Below, piece by piece: positions 43,177 to 51,957 of a stretch of 64,000 nucleotides of DNA. The stretch comes from Veillonella parvula DSM 2008. GTDB lineage: Bacteria > Bacillota > Negativicutes > Veillonellales > Veillonellaceae. The stretch's first letter is position 1, and every line of letters begins with the position of its first letter. A program made the position numbers and the translations under genes. The notes under the pieces are model-generated. The model saw only the letters and a list, made by a program, of their open reading frames with translations, searched no databases and was not told the origin of the DNA. The stretch is from contig NC_013520.1 in assembly GCF_000024945.1 (NCBI RefSeq), forward strand, positions 954,501 through 1,018,500, read 5' to 3'.

Positions 43177-44040
43177 ATGATTACAGGCATTGTTGTCAAA
43201 AATATGAATGGGTACTTTTATGTACAAGATGATACGGGCACCATTCATGAATGTAAGGTTCGTGGCAGACTTAAGAAAGGTCGTTATAGTTTACTTGTGG
43301 GTGACCGCGTTACGATTTCGGAGGATGGGTTCGTTGAATCCATCCATGGACGTCATAATTCGATGGTACGTCCAGCAGTAGCTAATATTGACCAAGTTGT
43401 ATTAGTTGTGGCTGCCCATGAACCAGATATTAATGAGCTATTACTTAATAAAATGCTCGTTATGATTGAACATGCGGATATACCTATCGTGCTATGTATC
43501 AATAAATGTGACCTGATGGATTCAGAGACGGAAACTATGGTTGATCTTTATAAATCAATTGGTTATAAGGTTTTGATGACATCCACATATAATATGACAG
43601 GCATCGATGATTTACGTCATGTGCTTCAACATAAGGTAACAGCTTTTGCAGGTCCATCTGGTGTTGGTAAGAGTAGTCTTTTAAATGCAGTAGACCCAAA
43701 ATTCGCCTTCCAGACTGGGGAGGTAAGTGATAAGATTAAACGTGGCAAACACACCACTCGTCACGCTTCTTTATATAGTTTAGATGCAGATTCTTTTATC
43801 ATGGATACACCTGGATTTAGTGCTATTGAATTTAATGATGTTTCCCTTGAAAGATTGCCTACATTATTCCCAGAATTTGGTGAATATGTTGATACTTGTA
43901 AATTTAGTCCTTGCTATCATGAACATGAACCCATTTGTGGGATTAAAGCTGCTCTAGAAGCTGGTCATATTCATCAAGGACGATATGATGCTTATATGTC
44001 TATACGTAATGATATAGAAAGTCAACGAAAGAGGTTTTAA
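43177..44040 (+). CDS. rsgA: Ribosome small-subunit GTPase RsgA
   Basis: RsgA is a circularly permuted GTPase that checks late 30S assembly. The 287 residues show an N-terminal OB fold (about 1-65), then the permuted G domain with NKCD near residue 109 before the P-loop GPSGVGKSSLLNAV near 161-174 and DTPGF near 209. A C-terminal zinc region follows (CKFSPCYHEHEPICGI near 246-261). AGAGGT precedes ATG 43177, and rpe begins 1 nt after the stop. Confidence 0.96.
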   Translation: MITGIVVKNMNGYFYVQDDTGTIHECKVRGRLKKGRYSLLVGDRVTISEDGFVESIHGRHNSMVRPAVANIDQVVLVVAAHEPDINELLLNKMLVMIEHADIPIVLCINKCDLMDSETETMVDLYKSIGYKVLMTSTYNMTGIDDLRHVLQHKVTAFAGPSGVGKSSLLNAVDPKFAFQTGEVSDKIKRGKHTTRHASLYSLDADSFIMDTPGFSAIEFNDVSLERLPTLFPEFGEYVDTCKFSPCYHEHEPICGIKAALEAGHIHQGRYDAYMSIRNDIESQRKRF

Positions 44041-44041
44041 T

Positions 44042-44692
44042 ATGATAAAAATTGCACCATCTATGCTTTCCGCAAATTTTGCGGTGTTAAGCGAGGAATT
44101 AAAATCTATTGAAGCAGCGGGGGCTGATTTATTACATATCGACATCATGGATGGACACTTTGTTCCTAATCTAACCTTTGGTGCTCCCATTGTGAAAGCC
44201 ATTCGTCCATATACAAAATTACCATTTGATGTGCATTTGATGGTTACTAATCCTGGTGATTATGTAGAAGAATTTGCAAAAATTGGTGTAGAATATTTTA
44301 CTTTTCATCAAGAAACTGTACCTCATATGCATCGTTTGATTCAACATATCAAGCAGTGTGGGATGAAGGCTGGTGTAGCATTGAATCCTAGTACACCTGT
44401 ATCTCTACTAGAAGATGTAGCTGCAGATTTAGATATGATTTTAATTATGTCTGTGAATCCAGGATTTGGAGGACAATCTTTTATTAAGAATGCCATAAAA
44501 AAAGTTAAACAAGCTAAGATATTGTTAGAAGAAGTAGACAATTCAACGGCAGTCATTGAGGTGGACGGTGGTATTAACGATATTACTTGTGTACCGATTA
44601 AAAGGGCAGGGGCTACAGTTTTAGTTGCTGGTTCTGCAGTATTTGGTGTTGAAGATCGTGCAAGTATGATTGAATCCATTCGCAATAATTAA
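44042..44692 (+). CDS. rpe: Ribulose-phosphate 3-epimerase
   Basis: Rpe interconverts ribulose-5-phosphate and xylulose-5-phosphate in the pentose phosphate pathway. The 216 residues contain IAPSMLSANFAVL at residues 3-15, HIDIMDGHFVPNLTFG near 32-47, DVHLMV near 62, VNPGFGGQSFI near 138-148, and VDGGIND near 175. It is the last gene of the operon from priA and follows rsgA by 1 nt. Confidence 0.97.
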   Translation: MIKIAPSMLSANFAVLSEELKSIEAAGADLLHIDIMDGHFVPNLTFGAPIVKAIRPYTKLPFDVHLMVTNPGDYVEEFAKIGVEYFTFHQETVPHMHRLIQHIKQCGMKAGVALNPSTPVSLLEDVAADLDMILIMSVNPGFGGQSFIKNAIKKVKQAKILLEEVDNSTAVIEVDGGINDITCVPIKRAGATVLVAGSAVFGVEDRASMIESIRNN

Positions 44693-44772
44693 ATAAATAT
44701 TTTCATAATATTCTATAATTCAAATTTGAACATAAGATCGTACATCAATAAGAAAGAGAATGTATTTAAAAT

Positions 44773-44809
44773 AAGGAGTGAGGAATACTTAAAGAATTCC
44801 TCACTCCTT
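44773..44809 (+). terminator. Hairpin terminator after rpe
   Basis: AAGGAGTGAGGAAT (44773-44786) pairs perfectly with ATTCCTCACTCCTT (44796-44809). The following T run is broken by G and C, so the stem is strong but the tail is weak. It lies 80 nt after rpe and just before the rpsB promoter. The intervening AT-rich 80 nt show nothing recognisable. Confidence 0.7.
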
Positions 44810-44811
44810 GC

Positions 44812-44840
44812 TTGCTTTTGCCATGATTTTTTGTTAGAAT
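44812..44840 (+). promoter_or_regulatory. Promoter of the rpsB-tsf operon
   Basis: TTGCTT (44812-44817), a 17-nt spacer and TAGAAT (44835-44840) precede rpsB by 105 nt. The predicted start near 44847 leaves a leader of about 99 nt. Confidence 0.6.
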
Positions 44841-44846
44841 TATTAG

Positions 44847-44938
44847 GTATGAAAAATATGCACGTCAGTGGACTTCGGTACTGTGCCTAATTTTGGGTGA
44901 CCCGAAGGATGAAGCGGCGGAGGTTAATTAACAGGAGG
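44847..44938 (+). ncRNA. Structured 5' leader of rpsB (putative autoregulatory RNA)
   Basis: The leader is G/C-rich against its surroundings. A first hairpin joins GCAC and GTGC (44860-44886) around AGT/ACT, with a TTCG tetraloop. A second element, GGGTGACCC (44896-44904), forms a tight hairpin, followed by GAAGGATGAAGCGGCGGAGG. I do not recognise a named riboswitch. Ribosomal protein leaders are often autoregulated, so S2 feedback is a reasonable inference, not shown. It ends just before the AGGAGGTG ribosome binding site of rpsB. Confidence 0.5.
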
Positions 44939-44945
44939 TGCCACA

Positions 44946-45791
44946 ATGGCAGTAGTATCAATGAAACAATTATTAGAGGCTGGTGTACACTTTGGTCATC
45001 AGACTAGAAGATGGAACCCTAAAATGGCGAAATTCATCTTCACTGAACGCAATGGTATTTATATCATTGATTTGTCTAAAACAGTTAAAAAAGTAGAAGA
45101 AGCTTACAATTTCTTGCGTGAAGTTGCTTCCCAAGGCGAAGTAATCTTGTTCGTAGGTACTAAAAAACAAGCTCAAGAAGCTATTAAAGAAGAAGCTATC
45201 CGTGCTAACATGTTCTTCGTTAACGAACGTTGGTTGGGCGGTATGTTGACTAACTTCAAAACAATTGAAACTCGTATTAAACGTTTAAAACAATTGGAAG
45301 CTATGGCAGAAGACGGTACTTTCGAAGTATTGCCTAAAAAAGAAGTTATCGGTCTTCGTCATGAAATGGATAAATTGGAAAAATACCTTGGCGGTATCAA
45401 AGATATGCCTAAAATGCCAGGCGCTCTTTTCGTAGTAGATCCTAAAAAAGAAAAAATCGCTATTGCAGAAGCTAAAAAATTGGGTATTCCTGTAGTTGCA
45501 ACAGTTGACACTAACTGCGACCCAGACGAAGTTGATTTCCCAATCCCAGCAAATGATGACGCTATTCGCGCTGTTAAATTGTTGGCTGGTAAAATGGCTG
45601 ACGCTGTTCTTGAAGGTCGTCAAGGCGAATCCTTCGAAGAAAATGTGGCCGTGAAAGCTGGTACAAATAAAGTTGTTGATGTTGCGTATGCAAAACGTGA
45701 AGCGGAAGAAGGCATGAGTGTTAAAGCGCAAAAAGCTGTAGATCATATGGTTGCAGATTCTGCTCAAATGGTTCAAGATGGTCGTGCTTAA
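44946..45791 (+). CDS. rpsB: Small ribosomal subunit protein S2
   Basis: S2 binds the 30S head-body junction late in assembly. The 281 residues begin [27 protein letters not shown]. They contain [12 protein letters not shown] near residue 64, [14 protein letters not shown] near 81-94 and [32 protein letters not shown] near 154-185. A C-terminal extension of about 45 residues follows the S2 core. A strong AGGAGGTG precedes ATG 44946. Codons are strongly biased to the highly expressed set. The gene is first in the rpsB-tsf-pyrH-frr operon. Confidence 0.98.
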   Translation: MAVVSMKQLLEAGVHFGHQTRRWNPKMAKFIFTERNGIYIIDLSKTVKKVEEAYNFLREVASQGEVILFVGTKKQAQEAIKEEAIRANMFFVNERWLGGMLTNFKTIETRIKRLKQLEAMAEDGTFEVLPKKEVIGLRHEMDKLEKYLGGIKDMPKMPGALFVVDPKKEKIAIAEAKKLGIPVVATVDTNCDPDEVDFPIPANDDAIRAVKLLAGKMADAVLEGRQGESFEENVAVKAGTNKVVDVAYAKREAEEGMSVKAQKAVDHMVADSAQMVQDGRA

Positions 45792-45843
45792 TTAATATAT
45801 TTGATTAGCATTTGAAAGATAAATCTATAACATATATAATTGG

Positions 45844-45868
45844 GGTAAGGACTATATCCTTACCTTAA
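45844..45868 (+). terminator. Weak hairpin between rpsB and tsf
   Basis: GGTAAGGA (45844-45851) pairs with TCCTTACC (45857-45864) around a 5-nt loop, followed by TTAATT. The short stem and poor T tract suggest partial attenuation or mRNA 3'-end protection, not full termination. Confidence 0.5.
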
Positions 45869-45891
45869 TTAATACTAGGAGGAACATAATA

Positions 45892-46572
45892 ATGGCAATT
45901 ACTGCTGCTTTGGTAAAAGAATTGCGCGACATGACTGGCGCAGGTATGATGGACGCTAAAAAAGCATTGGTTGAGACTGATGGTAATATCGATAAAGCGG
46001 TTGACCTTCTTCGTGAAAAAGGTTTGGCTGCGGCAGCTAAAAAAGCAGGTCGTATTGCAGCTGAAGGTGTAGTACAATCCTACATTCATGCTGGTGGTCG
46101 TATCGGTGTTTTAGTGGAAGTTAACTGTGAAACTGACTTCGTTGCAAAAACTGATGATTTCCAAAATTTAGCACGCGACATCGCAATGCAAATTGCAGCT
46201 GTAAATCCTACATACTTGAACCGTGAAGAAGTTCCTACTGAAGTCATTGAACACGAAAAACAAGTATTATTGGAACAAGCTAAAGTAGAAGCTGAAGAAG
46301 ACGTTAAAGCTGGTCGTAAACCAAAACCTGAAGCTGTTTTAGAAAAAATGGTTGCAGGTCGTATTGAAAAATTCTATAAAGAAAATTGCCTATTAGAACA
46401 AGTATTCATTAAAGATGGCGATAAAACTGTTACAGACATCATTAATGAAAGTATTGCAAAAATCGGTGAAAACATCAACGTACGTCGTTTTGTTCGCTAT
46501 GGTTTAGGTGAAGGCATTGAAAAACGCCAAGATGACTTCGTAGCAGAAGTAATGGCATCTGTTGGTAAATAA
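45892..46572 (+). CDS. tsf: Elongation factor Ts
   Basis: EF-Ts exchanges nucleotide on EF-Tu. The 226 residues begin with a UBA-like domain ([21 protein letters not shown]) and include [30 protein letters not shown] near residue 61-90, a core-domain signature. At 226 residues it is shorter than the roughly 280-295 of E. coli or Bacillus, apparently through a reduced core region, and closer to the short Thermus type. AGGAGG at 45877-45882 precedes ATG 45892. The codon bias matches rpsB. Confidence 0.96.
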   Translation: MAITAALVKELRDMTGAGMMDAKKALVETDGNIDKAVDLLREKGLAAAAKKAGRIAAEGVVQSYIHAGGRIGVLVEVNCETDFVAKTDDFQNLARDIAMQIAAVNPTYLNREEVPTEVIEHEKQVLLEQAKVEAEEDVKAGRKPKPEAVLEKMVAGRIEKFYKENCLLEQVFIKDGDKTVTDIINESIAKIGENINVRRFVRYGLGEGIEKRQDDFVAEVMASVGK

Positions 46573-46584
46573 TTAATAAACAAT

Positions 46585-46614
46585 AAGAGAACACCGTACA
46601 GTGTTCTCTTATTT
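46585..46614 (+). terminator. Hairpin between tsf and pyrH
   Basis: AAGAGAACAC (46585-46594) pairs perfectly with GTGTTCTCTT (46601-46610), followed by ATTTTG. It probably terminates part of the rpsB-tsf transcripts, lowering pyrH and downstream expression. Confidence 0.7.
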
Positions 46615-46634
46615 TGCAATAGAGGAGTAAAAAT

Positions 46635-47360
46635 ATGGCAAAAAGAAAGTTTCGACGTATTGTTTTAAAGTTGAGTGGTGAAGCATTAGCAGGTGAACAA
46701 GGTTTTGGTATTAATCCTGATGTTGTCGAAGAATTTGCAAAAGAAATTGCTGCTTTAGCAAAATCCACTGATTTAGAAATCGCGATTGTTGTTGGTGGCG
46801 GTAACCTATGGAGAGGTTTAGCTGGTAGCAATCAAGGTATGGATCGTGCTACTGCTGACTATATGGGGATGCTAGCAACAGTGATGAACTCCTTAGCATT
46901 GCAAGATGCATTAGAGCAAGCTGGTGTAGATACACGTGTTCAAACAGCTATTGAAATGCAAGAAATTGCAGAACCTTATATTCGTCGTCGCGCTATTCGT
47001 CATTTAGAAAAAAAACGTATCGTTATCTTCGGTGCTGGCCTTGGTAAACCTTACTTCTCTACAGATACAACAGCTGCATTACGGGCCGCTGAAATTGAAG
47101 CCGATGCTATTTTAATGGCAAAGAAATTTGCAGATGGCGTATATGATTCTGACCCTAAGACAAATCCTAATGCTGTTAAATTTGATGAATTAACATATAA
47201 CGAGATTATCACAAAAGAATTAAAAGTAATGGATGCTACATCTACAACTTTATGTAAAGATAACAATATTCCTATTATTGTATTTAGCATGGATATTCCT
47301 GGTAATATTACAAAAGCTGCTAAAGGTGAAGAAATAGGGACCATTGTTCGAGGAGAATAA
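46635..47360 (+). CDS. pyrH: UMP kinase
   Basis: PyrH phosphorylates UMP to UDP. It is a bacterial hexameric amino-acid-kinase-fold enzyme. The 241 residues contain [17 protein letters not shown] near residue 10-26, [11 protein letters not shown] near 52-62, [25 protein letters not shown] near 72-96 and [20 protein letters not shown] near 135-154. AGAGGAG precedes ATG 46635. The tsf-pyrH-frr order is widely conserved. Confidence 0.97.
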   Translation: MAKRKFRRIVLKLSGEALAGEQGFGINPDVVEEFAKEIAALAKSTDLEIAIVVGGGNLWRGLAGSNQGMDRATADYMGMLATVMNSLALQDALEQAGVDTRVQTAIEMQEIAEPYIRRRAIRHLEKKRIVIFGAGLGKPYFSTDTTAALRAAEIEADAILMAKKFADGVYDSDPKTNPNAVKFDELTYNEIITKELKVMDATSTTLCKDNNIPIIVFSMDIPGNITKAAKGEEIGTIVRGE

Positions 47361-47365
47361 TTCAT

Positions 47366-47926
47366 ATGGAAATTAAAGAATTGTTACAACAAGCAGAAGA
47401 CCGCATGAATAAGTCTATTGAGGCTTTAAAACATGAATTCGCATCTATTCGTACAGGCCGTGCTAGTGTAGCACTACTTGATAAAGTAATGGTTGATTAC
47501 TATGGAAGTCCATCACCCATTAATCAAGTTGCGAATATCTCCGTGCCTGAACCTCGCATGATTGTGATTGCACCTTGGGATAAAACAATGATTGGTGCTA
47601 TTGAAAAAGCAATTTTACAATCTGATTTAGGTTTGAACCCTGGTAATGATGGTGCACAAATTCGTTTAAGTATTCCTCAATTAACTGAGGAACGTCGTAA
47701 AGAAATCGTTAAAGTAGTTCATAAAAAGGCTGAAGATGCAAAAGTTGCAGTGCGCAACATTCGTCGCGATGTAAATGAAGCATTAAAAAAAGAAGAGAAA
47801 GCTAAAACGATTACTGAAGATGATGCTAAAGACGGTTTAGATCAAATCCAAAAGCTTACCGATGCTAAAGTTAAGCAAATCGATGAGTTAAAAGTAGTAA
47901 AAGAAAAGGACGTATTAGAAGTATAA
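47366..47926 (+). CDS. frr: Ribosome recycling factor
   Basis: RRF with EF-G splits post-termination ribosomes. The 186 residues contain FASIRTGRASVALLDKVMVDYYGSPSPINQVA near residue 25-56 and the C-terminal basic helix with VRNIRRDVNEALKK near 129-142. The stop TAA overlaps the ATG of the next small ORF (TAATG). Confidence 0.97.
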   Translation: MEIKELLQQAEDRMNKSIEALKHEFASIRTGRASVALLDKVMVDYYGSPSPINQVANISVPEPRMIVIAPWDKTMIGAIEKAILQSDLGLNPGNDGAQIRLSIPQLTEERRKEIVKVVHKKAEDAKVAVRNIRRDVNEALKKEEKAKTITEDDAKDGLDQIQKLTDAKVKQIDELKVVKEKDVLEV

Positions 47927-48177
47927 TGTTTGATTCTAATAGCCTTATTGGAATACCATGGCAGCTTGCAAAGTCTCGTTTGCAGGCTGCCCACATTCCT
48001 TTTAAGGTAATGATTGGTGGATCCTTTAATCGCTTCTTTGAAATTTCAGATAAAGGATTTTATGTGGCACGTATTACAAAGGTTGATGAGTGCTTACATA
48101 TACTACTATATAGACCAATGATTGCCAGCGACTTCGGAAATTCTATCGAGGTAGACTATGCTAAAGAAATTATTTAA
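47926..48177 (+). CDS. Small protein of unknown function (83 aa, PASTA-like fold suspected)
   Basis: I do not recognise a named family. The frame starts at ATG 47926, overlapping the frr stop, and ends 20 nt inside uppS, so coupling at both ends supports a real gene. The 83 residues have no signal or membrane segment. The pattern LIGIPWQLAKSRLQAAHIPFKVM, followed by two beta-like strands (FYVARITKVD, CLHILLYRPM), resembles a helix-beta unit similar to PASTA repeats. That is inference from pattern only. Confidence 0.7.
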   Translation: MFDSNSLIGIPWQLAKSRLQAAHIPFKVMIGGSFNRFFEISDKGFYVARITKVDECLHILLYRPMIASDFGNSIEVDYAKEII

Positions 48178-48922
48178 CCGTAAACGTTCTGATACGCCTG
48201 TCATTGATCGTAATATAATTCCACAACATGTTGCTATTATTATGGATGGTAATGGACGATGGGCTAAACGCAGAGGCATGCCGCGCTCCATGGGGCATCG
48301 TGCTGGTGCAGATGTATTAAAAGAAATTGTTATGGCCGCAGATGAGATCGGAATTAGAGCTCTTACGGTATATGGTTTCTCCACGGAGAACTGGAAACGT
48401 CCTGAACAGGAAGTTTCTTTACTTATGTCTCTTATAAAAGAATACTTAAATAATAATGTTAAGTATATGCATGAACATAATGTACGCATTCGATTTATTG
48501 GTTTTATTGGAGGGCTTTCAGAAAACCTACAAAAAATCATTCAAGATGCAGAATTATTAACTCAGAATAATACAGGCCTCACATTACAGTTAGCGATTAA
48601 CTATGGTGGGCGTGATGAAATAGTTAGAACTATCCGCGACATTGTAAAATCCGTTGCGGATGGCGTTATTACAATGGACAAAATTACTGAAGAATATGTA
48701 AGTTCTCAATTATTCACTAAAGAGTTTAGTGATGTAGATTTATTAATTCGTCCTAGTAGTGATTTTAGAATTAGTAATTTTTTGTTATGGCAACTAGCGT
48801 ATGCTGAATTTTGGTTTACCGATTTGCATTGGCCAGATTTTACTAAGGAAACTTTACTTGAAGCTGTGGCGGCATATCAGAAACGAGAACGCCGATTTGG
48901 TGGCTTATGTGATGAGGAATAA
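48158..48922 (+). CDS. uppS: Undecaprenyl diphosphate synthase family (UppS)
   Basis: UppS extends farnesyl diphosphate with eight isopentenyl units to the C55 carrier for peptidoglycan and LPS. The 254 residues contain IIMDGNGRWAKRRGMPRSMGHRAGADVL near residue 28-55 (metal Asp), YGFSTENWKRP near 76-86, INYGGRDEIVRTIRDI near 147-162 and RISNFLLWQLAYAEFWFTDLHWPDF near 205-229. The residues before RISNF read RPSSDF where the family usually has RTGGEH or RTSGEQ, a local departure. It overlaps the preceding ORF by 20 nt. Confidence 0.94.
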   Translation: MLKKLFNRKRSDTPVIDRNIIPQHVAIIMDGNGRWAKRRGMPRSMGHRAGADVLKEIVMAADEIGIRALTVYGFSTENWKRPEQEVSLLMSLIKEYLNNNVKYMHEHNVRIRFIGFIGGLSENLQKIIQDAELLTQNNTGLTLQLAINYGGRDEIVRTIRDIVKSVADGVITMDKITEEYVSSQLFTKEFSDVDLLIRPSSDFRISNFLLWQLAYAEFWFTDLHWPDFTKETLLEAVAAYQKRERRFGGLCDEE

Positions 48923-48925
48923 AAA

Positions 48926-49750
48926 ATGTTAAAAACACGTGTTATTACCGCTGTTATTGGTTTTATTATTGCCTTAGGGGCCATTACATTTGGTGGATTA
49001 GTATATGATGTGCTAATTACACTTTTAGCTTTATTAGGGTGGCGTGAGTTTGTATTACTTGGTAAAGCTAAACGTGTTCGGATATCCATTATATGGGGAT
49101 ATATTAGTATTTTATTGCTAATGATTGCTCTTGCATGTCATCAGTATATTATAGCTATAGCTATTTTAGTATTAAGTTTATTTGCCAATTATATGTTGTG
49201 TACATTTGGTGAAAGTAAGTACTCGATGTCTAGTGTATCCTTTAGTGTATTTGGTTTATTATATATTGGTATGGGTATGACTTCATTACTCTTGATTCGT
49301 CATGACTCAATTTACATGGATTTATCAATGCCTTTTGAACTATATAACTGGGGCACTATTACACTTTGGTTATTATTGTTTACTACTTGGGCTAGCGATA
49401 CCTTTGCATACTTTTCAGGTCGAGCTTTTGGTAAACGTAAAATAGTACCATCCATTAGTCCTAATAAAACACTAGAAGGTTTTATTGGTGGATTTATCGG
49501 CTGTATCCTTACAGGTGCAGTATTTTCGTATATCGTTGGCATTCCTTGGTGGATGGGAATCCATGTAGGTATGATTAGCGGTATATTAGCACCATTAGGT
49601 GATTTGTTTGAATCAAAGATTAAACGACTATGTAATGTAAAAGATTCTGGTACATTATTACCAGGTCATGGCGGTGTATTGGATCGCTTTGATAGTTTAT
49701 TATTTGCGGCTCCCATTACATTAGTATATATATTGCTATTTTCGTACTAA
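48926..49750 (+). CDS. cdsA: Phosphatidate cytidylyltransferase
   Basis: CdsA makes CDP-diacylglycerol from phosphatidate and CTP in the membrane. The 274 residues have seven or eight hydrophobic segments and the C-terminal signature spanning SKIKRLCNVKDSG and LLPGHGGVLDRFDSLLF (about residues 231-262). It follows uppS by 3 nt in the conserved uppS-cdsA-dxr-rseP order and uses the phosphatidate made by PlsY and PlsC. Confidence 0.96.
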   Translation: MLKTRVITAVIGFIIALGAITFGGLVYDVLITLLALLGWREFVLLGKAKRVRISIIWGYISILLLMIALACHQYIIAIAILVLSLFANYMLCTFGESKYSMSSVSFSVFGLLYIGMGMTSLLLIRHDSIYMDLSMPFELYNWGTITLWLLLFTTWASDTFAYFSGRAFGKRKIVPSISPNKTLEGFIGGFIGCILTGAVFSYIVGIPWWMGIHVGMISGILAPLGDLFESKIKRLCNVKDSGTLLPGHGGVLDRFDSLLFAAPITLVYILLFSY

Positions 49751-49768
49751 TTTTATAGAGGTACACTT

Positions 49769-50914
49769 ATGAAATACCTAAGTATTATCGGCAGTACTGG
49801 CTCAATCGGTACACAGACGCTTGATGTGGTGTCTCAACATCCAGATCAATTCAAGGTGCTTGCCTTAGTGGCACATCATAATATTGACCTCTTAGAACAT
49901 CAGATTAAAGAATATAAACCTTTGGTGGCTGGTCTTGTAGATGAAGGTGCTTTCAAAGAATTACAAGCACGCTATACAGGTCCTACAAAATTGATAGGTG
50001 GTAAGGAAGCCCTCATTGCAGCAGCTACAATTCAAGAAGCAACAATGATTGTTACTGCTATTGTAGGTGCTGCGGGAATTGAGCCTACAGTGGAAGCTAT
50101 AAAACAAGGGAAAACTATAGGTCTTGCTAATAAAGAAACTCTTGTTGCTGGAGGTCCATTAATTACGGCTTTAGCTAAAGAACATGGCGTGCAAATCCTA
50201 CCTATCGATAGTGAACATAGTGCTATATTTCAGTGCTTAGAAGGACAGAAACGTGATAATGTTGATTCTTTAATTGTCACTGCTTCTGGTGGACCTTTAC
50301 GCACATGGGATTCTAGTAAAATTCAAACTGCAACTGCTGCAGATTGTTTGCGACATCCTACCTGGAATATGGGTAATAAAATAACTATAGACTCTGCCTC
50401 TTTATTCAATAAAGGCTTAGAGGTAATAGAAGCTCATTGGTTATTTGGTTTTGATTTTGATCATATTGATGTAGTAGTACATCCTCAAAGTATTGTTCAT
50501 TCTATGATACGTATGAAGGATGGTGCGATATTAGCGCAAATGGGTAATCCAGATATGCGCGAGCCCATTCAATATGCTTTGACGTATCCCAAACGTGAAG
50601 TTTTAAGTATGAATCATCTTGATTTTAGTCAAGCACTACATTTGGAGTTTTTACCTCCACGGTATGACGATTTTCCTGCACTTCGACTTGCGTATGAGGT
50701 GGGACGTGCTAGTGGATTTAAACCTGCTGTATTTAATGCAGCTAATGAAACGGCAGTATATGCCTTTTTAGAAGATAAAATCGCCTTTGGTGATATTTAT
50801 AAAGTCGTTACTTCTGTTCTTGAATCTATGGGACCAGAAGATGATTTTACATTAGATAATTTATTATCCATCGATAGATGGGCCCGTGAAAAGGCAACAT
50901 CGTTGATGTTATAG
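49769..50914 (+). CDS. dxr: 1-deoxy-D-xylulose 5-phosphate reductoisomerase
   Basis: Dxr converts DXP to MEP, the committed step of the MEP isoprenoid pathway; it is the fosmidomycin target. The 381 residues contain the NADPH motif GSTGSIGTQTLDVV at residues 8-21, LANKETLVAGG near 118-128, PIDSEHSAIFQCL near 146-158 (metal Asp/Glu) and HPTWNMGNKITIDSASLFNKGLEVIEAHWLF near 194-224. AGAGGT precedes ATG 49769. Confidence 0.97.
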   Translation: MKYLSIIGSTGSIGTQTLDVVSQHPDQFKVLALVAHHNIDLLEHQIKEYKPLVAGLVDEGAFKELQARYTGPTKLIGGKEALIAAATIQEATMIVTAIVGAAGIEPTVEAIKQGKTIGLANKETLVAGGPLITALAKEHGVQILPIDSEHSAIFQCLEGQKRDNVDSLIVTASGGPLRTWDSSKIQTATAADCLRHPTWNMGNKITIDSASLFNKGLEVIEAHWLFGFDFDHIDVVVHPQSIVHSMIRMKDGAILAQMGNPDMREPIQYALTYPKREVLSMNHLDFSQALHLEFLPPRYDDFPALRLAYEVGRASGFKPAVFNAANETAVYAFLEDKIAFGDIYKVVTSVLESMGPEDDFTLDNLLSIDRWAREKATSLML

Positions 50915-50922
50915 GAGAATAT

Positions 50923-51939
50923 ATGATTACGGCATTAGCCACAATATTTGTATTTGGTTTAATTGTGTTTATTCATGAATTAGGCCATTTTATTACAGCT
51001 AAGATGTCAGGTATGCAAGTTGATGAATTTGCTATAGGTTTTGGTCCAGCCATATTTAAAGTACAAAAAGGGGAAACTTTATATTCTATTCGTATAATTC
51101 CTCTTGGAGGATTTAATCGTATTGCTGGTATGACACCTGACGAGCCTCTTAATGAGCGCTCCTTTTATAATAAACCTGCGTGGAAAAAATTTATTGTTAT
51201 TTCTGCAGGGGCTGTATTTAACTTTATATTAGCCATTGTACTTTTCTTTGGCCTAAATGTGACTGTAGGAAATCTTACATATACAAATGAACCTGTAATT
51301 GGTAACATTATTGCGGGTAGTTCTGCAGAACAGGCTCATTTAGAAGCTAACGATAGAATTATTACGATTGATGGTAAAAAAATTAGTACTTGGGATGATA
51401 TTCGTCCTAGCTTACAAGGCACAGCAAACCATGGTGTAACTGTTGTTGTAGAGCGTGAAGGACAAACTATAGAGACTACGGTAATACCTAAAATGGAACA
51501 AGATAGTCCTAAGATTGGCATCTACCCTAGCTTTACTCGTGAAACTTATAGTATTGGTGAATCTTTGAGCCTTGCTGTTAGTCGGACGGGGCAAACTATT
51601 GTTGCTATGGTCAGTGGGATTTACGATATGATTCGTGGCACACAAGCAGCCGAATTATCTGGTCCAGTAGGAATTTCCCAAATGGCAGGTACTATTGCAC
51701 AATCAGGATTTGCACCACTATTAAGTTTTGCTGCATTCCTTAGTATTAACTTAGGGGTTATTAATCTTTTACCATTACCTGTTTTAGATGGTGGTCACTT
51801 GATTATTATCTTGGCGGAAGCTATAACAGGCCGTAGATTACCTGCTAAAGCTCTTATGTATATACAAATGGTTGGGGTTGCCTTAATGGTAGCATTATTC
51901 TTATATGTAACAACGCAGGATATTTTCCGTTTACTATAA
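50923..51939 (+). CDS. rseP: Site-2 intramembrane metalloprotease RseP
   Basis: RseP cleaves membrane-anchored anti-sigma factors and remnant signal peptides. The 338 residues contain the zinc motif HELGH at about residues 18-22 in the first membrane segment, a PDZ domain (about 120-205, with DRIITIDGKKISTWDDI), and the second active-site motif NLLPLPVLDGGHL near 281-293. ATG 50923 follows the dxr stop by 8 nt with AGGAG upstream. The anti-sigma substrate is not in this window. Confidence 0.95.
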   Translation: MITALATIFVFGLIVFIHELGHFITAKMSGMQVDEFAIGFGPAIFKVQKGETLYSIRIIPLGGFNRIAGMTPDEPLNERSFYNKPAWKKFIVISAGAVFNFILAIVLFFGLNVTVGNLTYTNEPVIGNIIAGSSAEQAHLEANDRIITIDGKKISTWDDIRPSLQGTANHGVTVVVEREGQTIETTVIPKMEQDSPKIGIYPSFTRETYSIGESLSLAVSRTGQTIVAMVSGIYDMIRGTQAAELSGPVGISQMAGTIAQSGFAPLLSFAAFLSINLGVINLLPLPVLDGGHLIIILAEAITGRRLPAKALMYIQMVGVALMVALFLYVTTQDIFRLL

Positions 51940-51957
51940 GACAGATGGGAGATTACA

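Noticed and set aside
45285..45776. 163-codon minus-strand frame inside rpsB
   Set aside because: It is antisense to a highly codon-biased ribosomal protein gene, and lacks a recognisable domain; the long frame follows from the codon bias.
48946..48970. Possible mobile-element or prophage signatures anywhere in the window
   Set aside because: No transposase, integrase, phage structural gene, target duplication or CRISPR repeat is seen; gene order is typical housekeeping order throughout.
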